Shown: piece after piece, positions 23,229-35,368 of the stretch
Layout: the number at the start of each line of letters is the position of its first letter
Position numbering within the stretch: position 1 is the first letter of the stretch
DNA from: an uncultured Dietzia sp.
Lineage (GTDB): Bacteria; Actinomycetota; Actinomycetes; Mycobacteriales; Mycobacteriaceae
NCBI RefSeq assembly: GCF_937873725.1
Contig: NZ_CALMYY010000054.1
Location: forward strand, 1-63,062
Reading direction: 5' to 3'
Length of the DNA stretch: 63,062 nucleotides
Notes under the pieces: generated by a model
Database searches by the model: none
Seen by the model: the letters and a program-made list of their open reading frames with translations, nothing else
What the model was told of the DNA's origin: nothing
Position numbers and translations under genes: made by a program

Positions 23229-25562
23229 ATGGGAAAGCACCACAGCGAGAAGGGCCGGTCCGCTCCCGACGGCCCCGCCACGCCGGCCGGGGCATCGGCA
23301 GCACCGCCCGTCGATCCGGATGCGGTCTGGCTGACACCGGAGCAGGTAGCGGACGGACCGACGGGGCCGGCCTCGTCGTCGTCGACCCCGGTCGCCCTCC
23401 CCGGGCACGTCCTGGACGCGCTGCGCTCGGGCACCCATCACGACCCCCACTCGGTCTACGGCGCCCACCGGGCCGGTGACGGCTCGGTGGTGCGCACCAT
23501 GCAGCCCGGCGCCACGACGGTTCAGATCCGGTCGGGGGACCGCGTCGTGACCATGGAACCCCTCGGCGAGGGCATGTTCCACGCGACGCTGCCCGAGGCC
23601 GACGTCCCCGACTACCGCCTCCACGTCACGTACCCGGACGGGCACGAGCGCACCGTCGCCGACGGCTACCGCTTCCTGCCCACGCTCGGCGAGGTGGACC
23701 TCCACCTGATCGGCGAGGGCCGGCACGAGCGACTGTGGACCGTCCTCGGCGCCCACGTGCGTACCTACGACACCGCCGGCGGACCCGTCACGGGGACGTC
23801 CTTCGCGGTGTGGGCGCCCAACGCCCGCGGCATCAGCGTGGTGGGCGACTTCTGCGGGTGGAACCCGCTCGCGCTCCCCATGCGCTCGATCGGGTCCTCC
23901 GGCGTGTGGGAGCTCTTCGTCCCGGACGTCACCGACGGGGCGACCTACAAGTACTGCGTGCGCGGTGCCGACGGCCGGACCGTCGACCACGCCGACCCGC
24001 TCGCGGTGGCCGCCGAGGTGCCCCCCGCCACCGGGTCGAAGGTGTTCACGTCGCGCTACGAGTGGGACGACGACGAGTGGATCGCCGCCCGCGCGACCCG
24101 CGATCACTCGCGCCTGCCCATGACCACCCTCGAGGTCCACGTGGGCTCCTGGAGACCCGGACTCGGGTACCGCGAGTTCGCGCACCAGCTCGCCGACCAC
24201 GTGGCCGAGACCGGGTTCACCCACGTGGAACTCATGCCCGTCGCCGAGCATCCCTTCGGCGGCTCGTGGGGCTACCAGGTGTCCTCCTATTTCGCCCCCA
24301 CCAGCAGGTTCGGGTCCCCCGACGACCTGCGTTACGTGGTGGACCACCTGCACTCCCGCGGCATCGGCGTCCTTGTCGACTGGGTCCCGGCGCATTTCCC
24401 CAAGGACGAGTGGTCGCTCGGCCGGTTCGACGGCACCGCGCTGTACGAGCACGCCGACCCGCGCCGCGGCGAGCAGCCCGACTGGGGCACCTACGTCTTC
24501 GACTTCGGCCGTCACGAGGTGCGCAACTTCCTCGTGGCCAACGCCCTCTACTGGGCCGAGGAGTTCCACATCGACGGGCTGCGGGTGGACGCCGTCGCCT
24601 CGATGCTCTACCTGGACTACTCGCGCGAGGAGGGCGAGTGGACGCCCAACCGCTACGGCGGCCGGGAGAATCTCGAGGCCATCTCGTTCCTCCAGGAGGT
24701 CAACGCCACCGTCCACCGCGAGCATCCCGGGTTCCTCACCGTGGCCGAGGAGTCCACCTCGTGGGGCGGGGTCACCGCCGGCACCGACACCGGCGGGCTC
24801 GGGTTCTCGATGAAATGGAACATGGGGTGGATGAACGACACCCTGAGGTACGTGGGGCTCGACCCCGTCTACCGCAGCCACCACCACGGCGAGGTCACGT
24901 TCTCCATGATGTACGCGTGGAGCGAGCGGTTCGTCCTGCCGCTGAGCCACGACGAGGTGGTCCACGGCAAGGGCTCCATGTGGCAGCGCATGCCGGGGAC
25001 GTCGTGGGACCGGGCCGCCGGCCTGCGCGGCCTCTACGCCTACATGTGGGCGCATCCGGGCAAGAAGCTCCTCTTCCAGGGACTGGAGTTCGGCCAGACC
25101 GGGGAGTGGAACGACGAGCAGGGCGTGACCTGGGAGAACCTCGAGGGCTGGGAGGGCGAGTACCACCGCGGCATCCTCGCCTCGGTGCGCGACATGAACG
25201 CGCGCTACGCCGAGAACCCGGCGCTGTGGGCCCTGGACGACGACCCCTCGGGCTTCTCGTGGATCGACGCGAACGACGCGGCGCACAACGCGTTGTCGTT
25301 CCTGCGGACCGACCACGCGGGCAACACGATCGCCTGCGTGGTGAACTTCTCCGGCGCCACCCTGGGCGGCTACCGGATCGGGCTGCCCGAGGGCGGGTTC
25401 TGGGAGGAGATCCTCAACACCGACGCGACCGGGTACGAGGGCTCGGGGACGGGCAACCTCGGCGGGCTCCACGCCGAGGACGTCCCCCACCACGGTCGTC
25501 CGCACTCGGCCGCCATCACCGTCGGTCCGCGTGCCGCGGTGTGGCTGCGGCACTCGCGGTGA
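23229..25562 (+). CDS. glgB: 1,4-alpha-glucan branching enzyme
   Basis: Forms alpha-1,6 branches in glycogen or capsular glucan. The 777-aa GH13_9 protein has about 80 low-complexity N-terminal residues. A beta-sandwich N1 region and a CBM48 domain ([18 protein letters not shown]) come next, then the barrel with nucleophile Asp454 (LRVDAVASM) and acid Glu507 (VAEESTSW), and [10 protein letters not shown]. The start is set at ATG 23229, 9 nt after a GAGG. A TTG overlapping the glgE stop (23214) would add five residues and is the alternative. It converges on the thioredoxin-like gene with a 7-bp gap. Confidence 0.96.
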   Translation: MGKHHSEKGRSAPDGPATPAGASAAPPVDPDAVWLTPEQVADGPTGPASSSSTPVALPGHVLDALRSGTHHDPHSVYGAHRAGDGSVVRTMQPGATTVQIRSGDRVVTMEPLGEGMFHATLPEADVPDYRLHVTYPDGHERTVADGYRFLPTLGEVDLHLIGEGRHERLWTVLGAHVRTYDTAGGPVTGTSFAVWAPNARGISVVGDFCGWNPLALPMRSIGSSGVWELFVPDVTDGATYKYCVRGADGRTVDHADPLAVAAEVPPATGSKVFTSRYEWDDDEWIAARATRDHSRLPMTTLEVHVGSWRPGLGYREFAHQLADHVAETGFTHVELMPVAEHPFGGSWGYQVSSYFAPTSRFGSPDDLRYVVDHLHSRGIGVLVDWVPAHFPKDEWSLGRFDGTALYEHADPRRGEQPDWGTYVFDFGRHEVRNFLVANALYWAEEFHIDGLRVDAVASMLYLDYSREEGEWTPNRYGGRENLEAISFLQEVNATVHREHPGFLTVAEESTSWGGVTAGTDTGGLGFSMKWNMGWMNDTLRYVGLDPVYRSHHHGEVTFSMMYAWSERFVLPLSHDEVVHGKGSMWQRMPGTSWDRAAGLRGLYAYMWAHPGKKLLFQGLEFGQTGEWNDEQGVTWENLEGWEGEYHRGILASVRDMNARYAENPALWALDDDPSGFSWIDANDAAHNALSFLRTDHAGNTIACVVNFSGATLGGYRIGLPEGGFWEEILNTDATGYEGSGTGNLGGLHAEDVPHHGRPHSAAITVGPRAAVWLRHSR

Positions 25563-25569
25563 CCCCCGG

Positions 25570-26499
25570 TCAGTAGAGGGCGCTCGCGAGGTTCCGGCGG
25601 GCGGCCAACACCCGCGGATCGTCCCCCGGCAACGCCTCGAGGAGCTCTATCAGCCGGGCGCGCAGCGTCGCCCTGTGGTCGCCGGCGCTCACGCGGATCG
25701 CGTCGACCAGTACCCCGAACGCGGACTCGTACTCCCCGCCCACGAGCGCCCGGTCGGCGGCGCGCAGCGCCGCCTGGACCGTGCCCTCGCCCGCGTCGGA
25801 CTCCTCCGTGGCGCGCCGCGCGGCCTGCACGTACCGCAGGGCCTCGAGGATGCCGTGGTCCCCGGGGCGGGACTCCACCAGGGCCGTGAACCGCTCCTCG
25901 GCGGTGACGAGGTCGCCGTCCGCCAGCGCGTCCTCCGCCGCATCACGTTCCTCGTCCGCCGGCTCCTCCCCGTCGCCGTCCCCGGGGGCCGGCGCGGGGC
26001 CGCCGAGCTTGCCCTCGGTCGCCTGCAGCACGGCCGCGAGCCACTGGCGGAGGGCGTCCTCGGGCTGGTCGCCCTCGAAGTCCGCCAGCGGGCGTCCCGC
26101 CGCCACGGCCACCACCGTCGGCACCGCGCGCGCCTGGAACGCCTGGGCGATCCCCGGCGCGGCGTCCACGTCCACCACCGCGTGCACCCACTGACCGGCG
26201 GCCTCCTCGGCCAACGAGGCGAGCAGGGCGGTCAGCGCGGACGGGGCCCGGCGGGACATGAGCTCGACCACCACGGGAACCTGGGTCGACCGGACCAGGA
26301 CGTCCTGCTCGAACGACGCCTCGTCCACCACGATGCTGCCGACGTCCCCGCCGTCTGCGCCCGGGACGCGGCCCGGGACGGCCGCGTCCCGTTTTGCTTC
26401 GACACGCTTCTTCAACCCCGTCAGGTCCACTGCGCCGGCGAGCGACGCCGCCAGGTGCTTCTCGGAGGCGGACGGGGGTCGGTTACCTGGTCTCGTCAC
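25570..26499 (-). CDS. Thioredoxin-fold/TPR protein lacking CXXC (CnoX/YbbN-like)
   Basis: A 309-aa cytoplasmic protein with a thioredoxin-like domain (about 52-160) followed by an acidic linker and a C-terminal TPR-like helical region (about 185-309). The usual CGPC active site is replaced by SRRAPSA (82-88), so it cannot do dithiol exchange, although the cis-Pro loop AVPTVVAV (125-132) is kept. YbbN/CnoX proteins of this plan act as chaperones that hold clients for DnaK or GroEL. GTG start, 35 bp after the thiolase stop. Its neighbours glgB and thiolase match Rv1324 (from memory). Confidence 0.85.
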   Translation of the reverse strand: MTRPGNRPPSASEKHLAASLAGAVDLTGLKKRVEAKRDAAVPGRVPGADGGDVGSIVVDEASFEQDVLVRSTQVPVVVELMSRRAPSALTALLASLAEEAAGQWVHAVVDVDAAPGIAQAFQARAVPTVVAVAAGRPLADFEGDQPEDALRQWLAAVLQATEGKLGGPAPAPGDGDGEEPADEERDAAEDALADGDLVTAEERFTALVESRPGDHGILEALRYVQAARRATEESDAGEGTVQAALRAADRALVGGEYESAFGVLVDAIRVSAGDHRATLRARLIELLEALPGDDPRVLAARRNLASALY

Positions 26500-26534
26500 G
26501 GCGTCGATCCTGCCATGACGAGACCGGTCCGGTG

Positions 26535-27734
26535 TCAGCTGGTCGCGGGAACCCGGATGATCAGGGCGTCGCCCTGGCCACCGCCGCCGCAGAGGGCGGC
26601 CGCGCCGAGGCCGCCGCCGCGGCGGGCGAGCTCCAGGGCCAGGGTGAGGACCACCCGGTTGCCGGACGCACCGATCGGGTGCCCGAGCGCGATCGCGCCG
26701 CCGTTCGGGTTGACCGCCGCCTCGTCGGCCCCGAGCTCGCGGGTCGAGTGGATGCCCACCGAGGCGAACGCCTCGTTGAGCTCGAAGAGGTCGATGTCGG
26801 ACACCGGGATCCCCGCCTTGGAGCAGGCGTCCTCGATCGCGCGGACCGGCTGGTGCTGGAGGGTGGAGTCCGGTCCACCGACGGCGCCGTACTGGACGAT
26901 CTCGGCCAGGATGGGCCAGCCCTCCTTCTCCGCACGCGCGGCGCTCGTGACGACCGTCGCGGAGGCGCCGTCGGAGATCTGCGAGGACGAACCGGCGGTG
27001 ATCGTGCCGCCCTTGGCGAACGCGGGTCGGAGGGCGGACAGCGACTCGGCGGTGGTCTCGCCGCGCATGCCCTCGTCGGTGTCGACGACGGTGTCGCCCC
27101 GGCGGCCCTTGACGGTCACCGGCACCACCTCGTCGGCGAACAGCCCGTCGGCCCACGCCCTGGCCGCGCGCTGGTGGGAGGTCGCGGAGAACTCGTCCTG
27201 CTGCTCGCGGGTGATCTCCAGCTCGGCGTTGCGCTGCTCGGTGAGCGCGCCCATCGGCTGGTCGGTCGGCACGTCGTGCAGGCCGTCGTACGCCATGTGG
27301 TCCAGGACCTCGATGGAGCCGTACTTGTACCCGTCCCGGCTGTTCGGGAGGAGGTGCGGGGCGCGGCTCATCGACTCCTGGCCGCCGGCCACCACCACCT
27401 CGGCCTCGCCGGCACGGATCATCTGGTCGGCCAGCGCGATGGCCGTCAGGCCCGAGAGGCACATCTTGTTGATGCTCAGCGCGTGGACCGAGGTGGGCAG
27501 GCCCGCGGCGAGCGCCGCCTGACGGGCCGGCATCTGGCCGACGCCCGCGCCCAGGACCTGCCCCATGATCACGGCGTCGACCGACTCCGCCGGCACCCCG
27601 CCCTTCTCGAGGGCGCCACGGATGGCGACGCCACCCAGTTCCGGCGCGCTCACGGTCTTGAGGCCGCCCTGGAGGCGGCCGAACGGCGTGCGGGCGCCGG
27701 AGACGATGACGGTGCGGGTGGGGTCGGCGGACAT
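26535..27734 (-). CDS. fadA4: Acetyl-CoA C-acetyltransferase (thiolase)
   Basis: Condenses or cleaves acyl-CoA units. The 399-aa product has acylated Cys92 in [16 protein letters not shown], His352 in [14 protein letters not shown] and Cys382 in ALCGGGGQG, all three thiolase catalytic positions. It is most like biosynthetic acetoacetyl-CoA thiolases. The symbol follows the M. tuberculosis gene in the same neighbourhood. ATG start with GGAAGG upstream; TAGTTT about 50 nt upstream of the ATG is a possible -10. It is divergent from the epimerase gene across 76 bp containing GTGACGTATCAC. Confidence 0.95.
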   Translation of the reverse strand: MSADPTRTVIVSGARTPFGRLQGGLKTVSAPELGGVAIRGALEKGGVPAESVDAVIMGQVLGAGVGQMPARQAALAAGLPTSVHALSINKMCLSGLTAIALADQMIRAGEAEVVVAGGQESMSRAPHLLPNSRDGYKYGSIEVLDHMAYDGLHDVPTDQPMGALTEQRNAELEITREQQDEFSATSHQRAARAWADGLFADEVVPVTVKGRRGDTVVDTDEGMRGETTAESLSALRPAFAKGGTITAGSSSQISDGASATVVTSAARAEKEGWPILAEIVQYGAVGGPDSTLQHQPVRAIEDACSKAGIPVSDIDLFELNEAFASVGIHSTRELGADEAAVNPNGGAIALGHPIGASGNRVVLTLALELARRGGGLGAAALCGGGGQGDALIIRVPATS

Positions 27735-27756
27735 GGAGAACCTTCCGGTCGAGGGG

Positions 27757-27768
27757 TGTGACGTATCA
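27757..27768. promoter_or_regulatory. Small dyad between thiolase and epimerase genes
   Basis: GTGACGTATCAC has GTGA/TCAC arms around four bases and sits between the two divergent promoters. It could be an operator shared by both genes, but 4-bp arms are weak evidence. Confidence 0.25.
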
Positions 27769-27797
27769 CGCCCAAACTACCGCCTGGGGACACGGGC

Positions 27798-27803
27798 TAC
27801 CGT
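27798..27803 (+). promoter_or_regulatory. -10 element for the epimerase gene
   Basis: TACCGT, then 7 nt, then the ATG at 27811. A GGAGGG also lies in those 7 nt, so the mRNA is either leaderless or uses that site from another promoter. Confidence 0.45.
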
Positions 27804-27810
27804 GGAGGGC

Positions 27811-28281
27811 ATGACCACTACCCCAGCCAGCCAGCCCCTGTTGCCCTCGGAACTCGTCGTGGCGATCGACCACGTCGGCGTGGCCGTCCCCGACTTCGAT
27901 GCCGCGGTCGCCTGGTACCGCGACAACCTCGGGATGGAGAACCTCCACGAGGAGGTCAACCAGGAGCAGGGGGTGCGCGAGGCCATGCTCGGCTCCCCCG
28001 GCCGCCCCGAGGGCAGCGCCCTCCTGCAGGTCCTCGCCCCGCTGGACGAGTCCTCGACCATCGCGAAGTACCTCGACCGCAACGGCCCAGGCATCCAACA
28101 GATGGCGGTCCGCGTGACCGACATCGACGCGATCACCGCCCACCTCACCGGTCGCGGCGTCCGGGTGCTGTACCCGGCCCCGAAGAAGGGCACCGCGGGG
28201 TCGCGGATCAACTTCGTCCACCCCAAGGACGCCGGCGGAGTGCTGCTGGAGTTGGTCGAACCCGCGGCCGAATCGCACTAG
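27811..28281 (+). CDS. mce: Methylmalonyl-CoA epimerase-like VOC protein
   Basis: Interconverts (R)- and (S)-methylmalonyl-CoA in propionate metabolism. The 156-aa product has two VOC modules. Metal-site positions are His21 (IDHVGVAV), Gln73 (LLQVLAP) and Glu148 (LLELVE). The fourth ligand, normally His in a G-[LI]-H-H-[IM]-A motif, is replaced: the sequence reads GIQQMAV with Gln96-Gln97. A Gln can bind metal in this fold, so activity may remain. The frame is open far upstream but lacks homology; the ATG at 27811 is certain from the N-terminal alignment. Confidence 0.88.
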   Translation: MTTTPASQPLLPSELVVAIDHVGVAVPDFDAAVAWYRDNLGMENLHEEVNQEQGVREAMLGSPGRPEGSALLQVLAPLDESSTIAKYLDRNGPGIQQMAVRVTDIDAITAHLTGRGVRVLYPAPKKGTAGSRINFVHPKDAGGVLLELVEPAAESH

Positions 28282-28303
28282 GCCCCCGCCCCCGCTCCCC
28301 CGC

Positions 28304-28309
28304 TAGGGT
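28304..28309 (+). promoter_or_regulatory. -10 element for the DivIVA-like gene
   Basis: TAGGGT followed by 7 nt and the ATG at 28317. The geometry matches the other predicted leaderless genes in the window and favours this ATG over the GTG at 28308, which overlaps the box. Confidence 0.45.
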
Positions 28310-28316
28310 GGGATCC

Positions 28317-29228
28317 ATGTCCAGCATGTACACGCCCACCAGCACCGGGGAACCCTTCGCGGTGGTCCGCAGGGGCTTCGACCGCGAGCAGGTGACGGCC
28401 ACGCTCGCGCGCCTCGAGGCCGAGACGGGACTGCTCCGCGCGGACCGCGACGCGGCCGTGGAGCGAGCCGAGCGCGCCGCCGCCGAGGCGGCCCGGGAAC
28501 GGGCGCGGGTCTCCGCCCTCGAGGCCCGGGTCGCGGAGCTGGGACGCGCACCCGTCACGGGCGAGCAGATGGCCGACCGTCTCTCGACCATGCTCGCGCT
28601 CGCGAGCACGGAAGCCGAGTCGATCCGGGACTCCGCCCACGCGGCGGCGGACCGGATCCTCGCGGACGCGGAGCAGGAGGCGTGGACCCTCCGGGACTCG
28701 GCTCGACGCGCGGCCGCCGCGGATCGCCGGGAGGCGGAGTCCGAGCTCACCGCCGCCCGCGACCGGGCGTCGGCCGTCCGCGACGGGCAGGAGGCGGTCC
28801 TCGCGGCCGCCCGGTCCAGGGCCGGGCAGATCGTCGCCGAGGCCGAGCACGAGGCGGAGCGGCTGGATCTGGAGGCCGCCCTGCGGCGGGATCGGATCGA
28901 CGAGGACCATCGCCTGGCCGCCGACGCCCGCCGGAGCCGGTCCCTGCGTGAGGACCAGGCCAGGGAGGCCGCGTCGGTCAGCGCCGCGGCGGCCACCGGG
29001 CGCGCCGCCGAGGAGTCCGCGCGGAGCATCGTGGACGGCGCCCGGGCCGAGGCGGAGAGGCTGATGGCGCTGGCGCGCCGACACACCGAGGAGCTGCGGG
29101 GGCTGCGCGCGGACGTCATCGCGGAACTCGCGGGGATCCGCGCCCGCCTCGAGCCGATCCCCGGCCGCCCGGCCGACCACGAGGCGGGGCTACCGCACGA
29201 GCCGGATCTCAGCTCCACCGGCGGGTGA
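28317..29228 (+). CDS. DivIVA/Wag31-like coiled-coil protein
   Basis: A 303-aa protein. The N-terminus has F-x-V-x-R-R-G-F-D-R-E-Q-V (about 15-27), the lipid-binding N-domain pattern of DivIVA proteins. It is followed by a nearly continuous Ala/Glu/Arg-rich coiled coil with RDSA-type repeats to about residue 280 and a short Pro-rich tail. There is no transmembrane segment. By family analogy it could bind curved membrane or scaffold polar growth, but it is not the main Wag31, which lies in the division cluster. Its last 20 bp overlap the end of the small Cys/His gene on the other strand. Function uncharacterised. Confidence 0.75.
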   Translation: MSSMYTPTSTGEPFAVVRRGFDREQVTATLARLEAETGLLRADRDAAVERAERAAAEAARERARVSALEARVAELGRAPVTGEQMADRLSTMLALASTEAESIRDSAHAAADRILADAEQEAWTLRDSARRAAAADRREAESELTAARDRASAVRDGQEAVLAAARSRAGQIVAEAEHEAERLDLEAALRRDRIDEDHRLAADARRSRSLREDQAREAASVSAAAATGRAAEESARSIVDGARAEAERLMALARRHTEELRGLRADVIAELAGIRARLEPIPGRPADHEAGLPHEPDLSSTGG

Positions 29229-29511
29229 CACCGCGACTCCCGCGCCCCGACCAGCACCCGTTGTGCCAGTGCCGCCGCTCGTCCTCTCCCCCGGGCCTGT
29301 CCGGCCAGGCCGCCACGTGCCCGGTCCCCGCCGGCACCACATGGTCGCAGCCCGGGCAGCGGTAGTCCTTGGCGGAGCGCGACGCCGGGATCCGTCGGAC
29401 GTGATACCTGTCCGGATCGCCGGACGGGCCGGCCTCGAGGTCGCTCGACCCCAGCCCGTCTCGCCGGGGGACGGGCCGGTCCCCGCCCGCCCGCCTGTGG
29501 CGCCTCGGCAT
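29209..29511 (-). CDS. Small Cys/His protein downstream of nucS
   Basis: A 100-aa basic protein. Its core YRCPGCDHVVPAGTGHVAAW, followed about 15 residues later by RRHWHNGCW, carries a CxxC plus His/Cys set that could bind zinc. I recognise this as a recurring actinobacterial ORF beside nucS, but not its function. ATG at 29511; a GTG at 29520 is the alternative, and neither has ideal ribosome-site spacing. It lies 14 bp after the nucS stop, so it is probably cotranscribed, and its 3' end overlaps the DivIVA-like gene by 20 bp. Confidence 0.75.
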   Translation of the reverse strand: MPRRHRRAGGDRPVPRRDGLGSSDLEAGPSGDPDRYHVRRIPASRSAKDYRCPGCDHVVPAGTGHVAAWPDRPGGEDERRHWHNGCWSGRGSRGVTRRWS

Positions 29512-29525
29512 CCCGGTCACCGACC

Positions 29526-30206
29526 TCAGAAGAGCCGCAGGTCCGTCGACTCGATTCCCCGCAGTGAGTCGTAGTCGAGGGTCACACAGCGGATGCCGCG
29601 GTCCTCGGCCAGGGTCCGGGCCTGGGGTTTGATCACCTGGGCGGCAAAGACCCCGCTCACCGGTGCGAGCAGCGGGTCGCGGTTGAGCAGTTCCAGGTAG
29701 CGCGTGAGCTGCTCGACCCCGTCGATCTCGCCCCGCCGCTTGATCTCGACCGCCACGGTGACGCCGTCGGCGTCCCGGCCGAGGATGTCCACCGGGCCGA
29801 TCGCTGTCATGTACTCGCGACGGACCAGGCGGTACCCCTGCCCGAGCGTCTCCATGTGCTCGGCCAACAACTCCTGGAGGTGCGCCTCGACGCCGTCCTT
29901 GACCAGCCCCGGGTCGATCCCCAACTCGTGCGCCGAGTCGTGGTGCACCTCGGCGACGGTGATCCGGAGTTGTTCCCCGGTCTTGTTCTCCACCACCCAG
30001 AGGCGATGATCGGGGTTCTCCGGGTGGTCCTGCTCGACGAGCGAGCACGGAGGTGTCATCCAGTTGAGCGGCTTGTACGCCCGGTCGTCCGCGTGGACGC
30101 TCACCGAGCCGTCCGCCTTGACCAGCAACAACCGAGGCGCCATGGGCAGGTGGGCCGTCAGGCGGCCCACGTAGTCGACCTGGCACGTGGCCACGACCAG
30201 ACGCAC
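29526..30206 (-). CDS. nucS: Mismatch-specific endonuclease NucS/EndoMS
   Basis: Cuts both strands at mismatches and replaces MutS/MutL in most actinobacteria. The 226-aa product has an N-terminal dimerisation domain with the DNA-contact segment around KPLNWMTPP, and a RecB-like nuclease domain with Asp140 (GPVDILGRD), Glu154 and Lys156 ([10 protein letters not shown]). A C-terminal DLRLF tail resembles the beta-clamp-binding peptide of the family. GTG start with GGAGGG. It follows the DUF2550 gene. Confidence 0.95.
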   Translation of the reverse strand: MRLVVATCQVDYVGRLTAHLPMAPRLLLVKADGSVSVHADDRAYKPLNWMTPPCSLVEQDHPENPDHRLWVVENKTGEQLRITVAEVHHDSAHELGIDPGLVKDGVEAHLQELLAEHMETLGQGYRLVRREYMTAIGPVDILGRDADGVTVAVEIKRRGEIDGVEQLTRYLELLNRDPLLAPVSGVFAAQVIKPQARTLAEDRGIRCVTLDYDSLRGIESTDLRLF

Positions 30207-30245
30207 GTCATCCCTCCTCGATCTGCGGGTATCCGTTCCGGCACA

Positions 30246-30695
30246 TCAGCCCGGGCGACGGTCCGAGCGGCGGATCTGGTCGGTGGAGCACGCCTCCACC
30301 CACGCGAGCAGCCCGGTCAGCGTGGCGGGGCCCGCGCAGAGTTCGCCTTCTCGCACCCTGCCCCTGCGGTCGTGGCCGGAGAAGGAGACGATCATCTCCC
30401 CGACCTCCGCGACGTCGAACTCGTGGCCGGTGGGCTGCCGCCTCGACCCCAGGGTCAGCGACCGACGGTCGAGCCGTACGTCCGCGCCGAACCGGACGCT
30501 CAGCAGGCGGTAGAACGCCACGTCCGTGTCGGAGTACCGGATGGCGCCGTGCCTCCACGCGTCCTCCCCGGCGCGTCTGACGAGCACCGATGTGGAGTCC
30601 CCCAGGTTGACCACCAGCCGATACACCACGGCCGCGGCCACCGGGAGCAGCACGAGCAGCACGACGCCACCGAGAACGATCCCGGTAGTCGCCAC
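30246..30695 (-). CDS. DUF2550 membrane-anchored protein
   Basis: A 149-aa protein with one N-terminal membrane helix (GIVLGGVVLLVLLPVAAAVVY) and a basic, soluble C-domain (YRLLSVRFGADVRLDRR, GHEFDVAEVGEMIVSF). The family is conserved next to the ATP synthase operon in Mycobacteriales (Rv1312-like). GTG at 30695 is chosen because GGAAGGGG lies at good distance; a TTG at 30704 is possible. It follows atpC at 57 bp. Function unknown. Confidence 0.82.
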   Translation of the reverse strand: MATTGIVLGGVVLLVLLPVAAAVVYRLVVNLGDSTSVLVRRAGEDAWRHGAIRYSDTDVAFYRLLSVRFGADVRLDRRSLTLGSRRQPTGHEFDVAEVGEMIVSFSGHDRRGRVREGELCAGPATLTGLLAWVEACSTDQIRRSDRRPG

Positions 30696-30752
30696 TCTGC
30701 TCAACCCCTTCCGGTGGCCGCGGCCGTGGTCGACGGGCGTGGCCCAGACGTG

Positions 30753-31124
30753 TCAGGCGCCGGCCTTCTCCACCGCGCGCAGGCGACCCTGTGCCGCGGC
30801 GATCGCCGCGGCGTCGTCGCCGGCCTCGGACAATGCCCTCTCGGCCGCCGAGCGGTCGATGTCCTGTGACCACTCGGCGGACTCGCCGAGGATACTGACC
30901 TTGGTCGCCGTGACGGACAGGAATCCACCCTGGACGGCGGCGACCTTCTTGCCCTCGTCCGTGTAGACGGTCACGGTTCCACCGGCGTCCAGCTCGCCGA
31001 GCACAGGCTCGTGCCCGGACTGGATGCCGATCTCGCCCTCGGTGGTCTTGGCGACCACCATGGACGCGCTACCGGACCAGAAACGGCGCTCGACCGTGAC
31101 GAACTCGACTTCGATGTCAGCCAT
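30753..31124 (-). CDS. atpC: ATP synthase F1 epsilon subunit
   Basis: Part of the rotating stalk; it can inhibit ATP hydrolysis. The 123-aa product has the N-terminal beta barrel ([18 protein letters not shown]) and a C-terminal helical hairpin ([21 protein letters not shown]), shorter than in E. coli. ATG start; 9 bp after atpD. Confidence 0.95.
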   Translation of the reverse strand: MADIEVEFVTVERRFWSGSASMVVAKTTEGEIGIQSGHEPVLGELDAGGTVTVYTDEGKKVAAVQGGFLSVTATKVSILGESAEWSQDIDRSAAERALSEAGDDAAAIAAAQGRLRAVEKAGA

Positions 31125-31133
31125 GCTCTGTGG

Positions 31134-32585
<1,452 letters not shown>

Positions 32586-33572
32586 TTAGTCACTTCCTGC
32601 GCTAGCGGCGAGCGCGCCAGCGCCACCGACAATCTCGCTGATTTCCTGGGTGATCTGTGCCTGGCGGGCCTGGTTGGCCTCGCGGCTCAGGCCTTCCACC
32701 AGTTCGGTCGCGTTGTCCGTCGCCGACTTCATCGCCGTCCGTCGCGCCGCCGACTCGGACGCCGCCGACTCGAGGAGGGAGGCGAAGGCGCGGGTCGACA
32801 TGTACCTCGGGAGGAGGTTGTCGAGCAGGGTGTCCGCGTCCGGCTCGAACGTCACCTCGGGCTTGAAGTCCGACTTGGACGTGTCGAGCATGTCCTCGCC
32901 CAGATCCAGCTCCTCGATCTCGACACGGGTCTCGATCGGGGCCAGGCGCCGCGCCCGCGGGGTCTGGGTGAGCATGGACTTGAACTGGGTGTAGACGATG
33001 TGGACCTCGTCGACGCCCTGACGGGTGGTGTCGCCCTCGTAGCCGTCGCCGAGGAACTCGGCGGCGTCGAACGTGGACTCCCCGCCGGCCGCGAACGCCG
33101 CCGAGAGCAACTGGAACGCCGGGCGGGCCTCCTGGTACACGGGCTTCTGGGAGTGTCCGTGCCACGATCCGGCGAGTTCGACCTCGCGGAAGGTGTAGTA
33201 GACGATCCCCTTGTTCCCCAGCACGTAGATGTCGACCTCGCGGCCGGCCTCCTCGAGGAAGGCGATCAGCTCGGCCGCCTCCTTGAGCACGTTGTGGTTG
33301 TAGCCACCACACATGCCGCGGTCCGAGGTCACCACGAGCACCGCGGAACGCGTGGCGTCCTCGGGCTCGTTGAGCATCCTGTGCTTGACCGACGACGCCG
33401 TGGCGAGGTCGGTGAGGATCGCCGTGATCTGGTCCGCGAACGGCTGGGCCTCCGCGACCCTCGCCTGGGCCTTGGAGATCTGCGAGGTCGCGATCAACTC
33501 CTGGGCCTTGGTGATCTTCTTGGTCGAGTTGACCGACTTGATCCGGTCGCGTAGTTCGCGCAAGTTCGCCAT
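32586..33572 (-). CDS. atpG: ATP synthase F1 gamma subunit
   Basis: Central shaft of the rotary motor. The 328-aa product has long N- and C-terminal helices (MANLRELRDRIKSVNSTKKI; SRENANQARQAQITQEI-like end). The length is extended by the middle-domain insertions common in actinobacteria. ATG start, 54 bp after atpA. Confidence 0.98.
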   Translation of the reverse strand: MANLRELRDRIKSVNSTKKITKAQELIATSQISKAQARVAEAQPFADQITAILTDLATASSVKHRMLNEPEDATRSAVLVVTSDRGMCGGYNHNVLKEAAELIAFLEEAGREVDIYVLGNKGIVYYTFREVELAGSWHGHSQKPVYQEARPAFQLLSAAFAAGGESTFDAAEFLGDGYEGDTTRQGVDEVHIVYTQFKSMLTQTPRARRLAPIETRVEIEELDLGEDMLDTSKSDFKPEVTFEPDADTLLDNLLPRYMSTRAFASLLESAASESAARRTAMKSATDNATELVEGLSREANQARQAQITQEISEIVGGAGALAASAGSD

Positions 33573-33626
33573 GGCGTCAGATCACACTCCTCTCGGCCTT
33601 GACTCGGATGGCTGTCATCGCAGGCC

Positions 33627-35267
<1,641 letters not shown>

Positions 35268-35368
35268 GTCATTCCTGCTCTCACTAAAGTGGTCTGGACT
35301 TGTCTTTTTCAGGTGAGCATCGACCGTGTGCGACCGCTGCTCGTCGGTTCGTCGGCCCCGACTACCGG

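Noticed and set aside
19459..23337. Open frame of 1292 codons on the minus strand across glgE
   Set aside because: Only its last 249 codons (NUDIX) show family motifs. The rest is antisense to glgE, where high GC at third positions removes stops.
27755..27770. CRP/GlxR-type binding site
   Set aside because: GTGA and TCAC are separated by four bases, not the eight expected between these arms. Kept only as a weak generic dyad.
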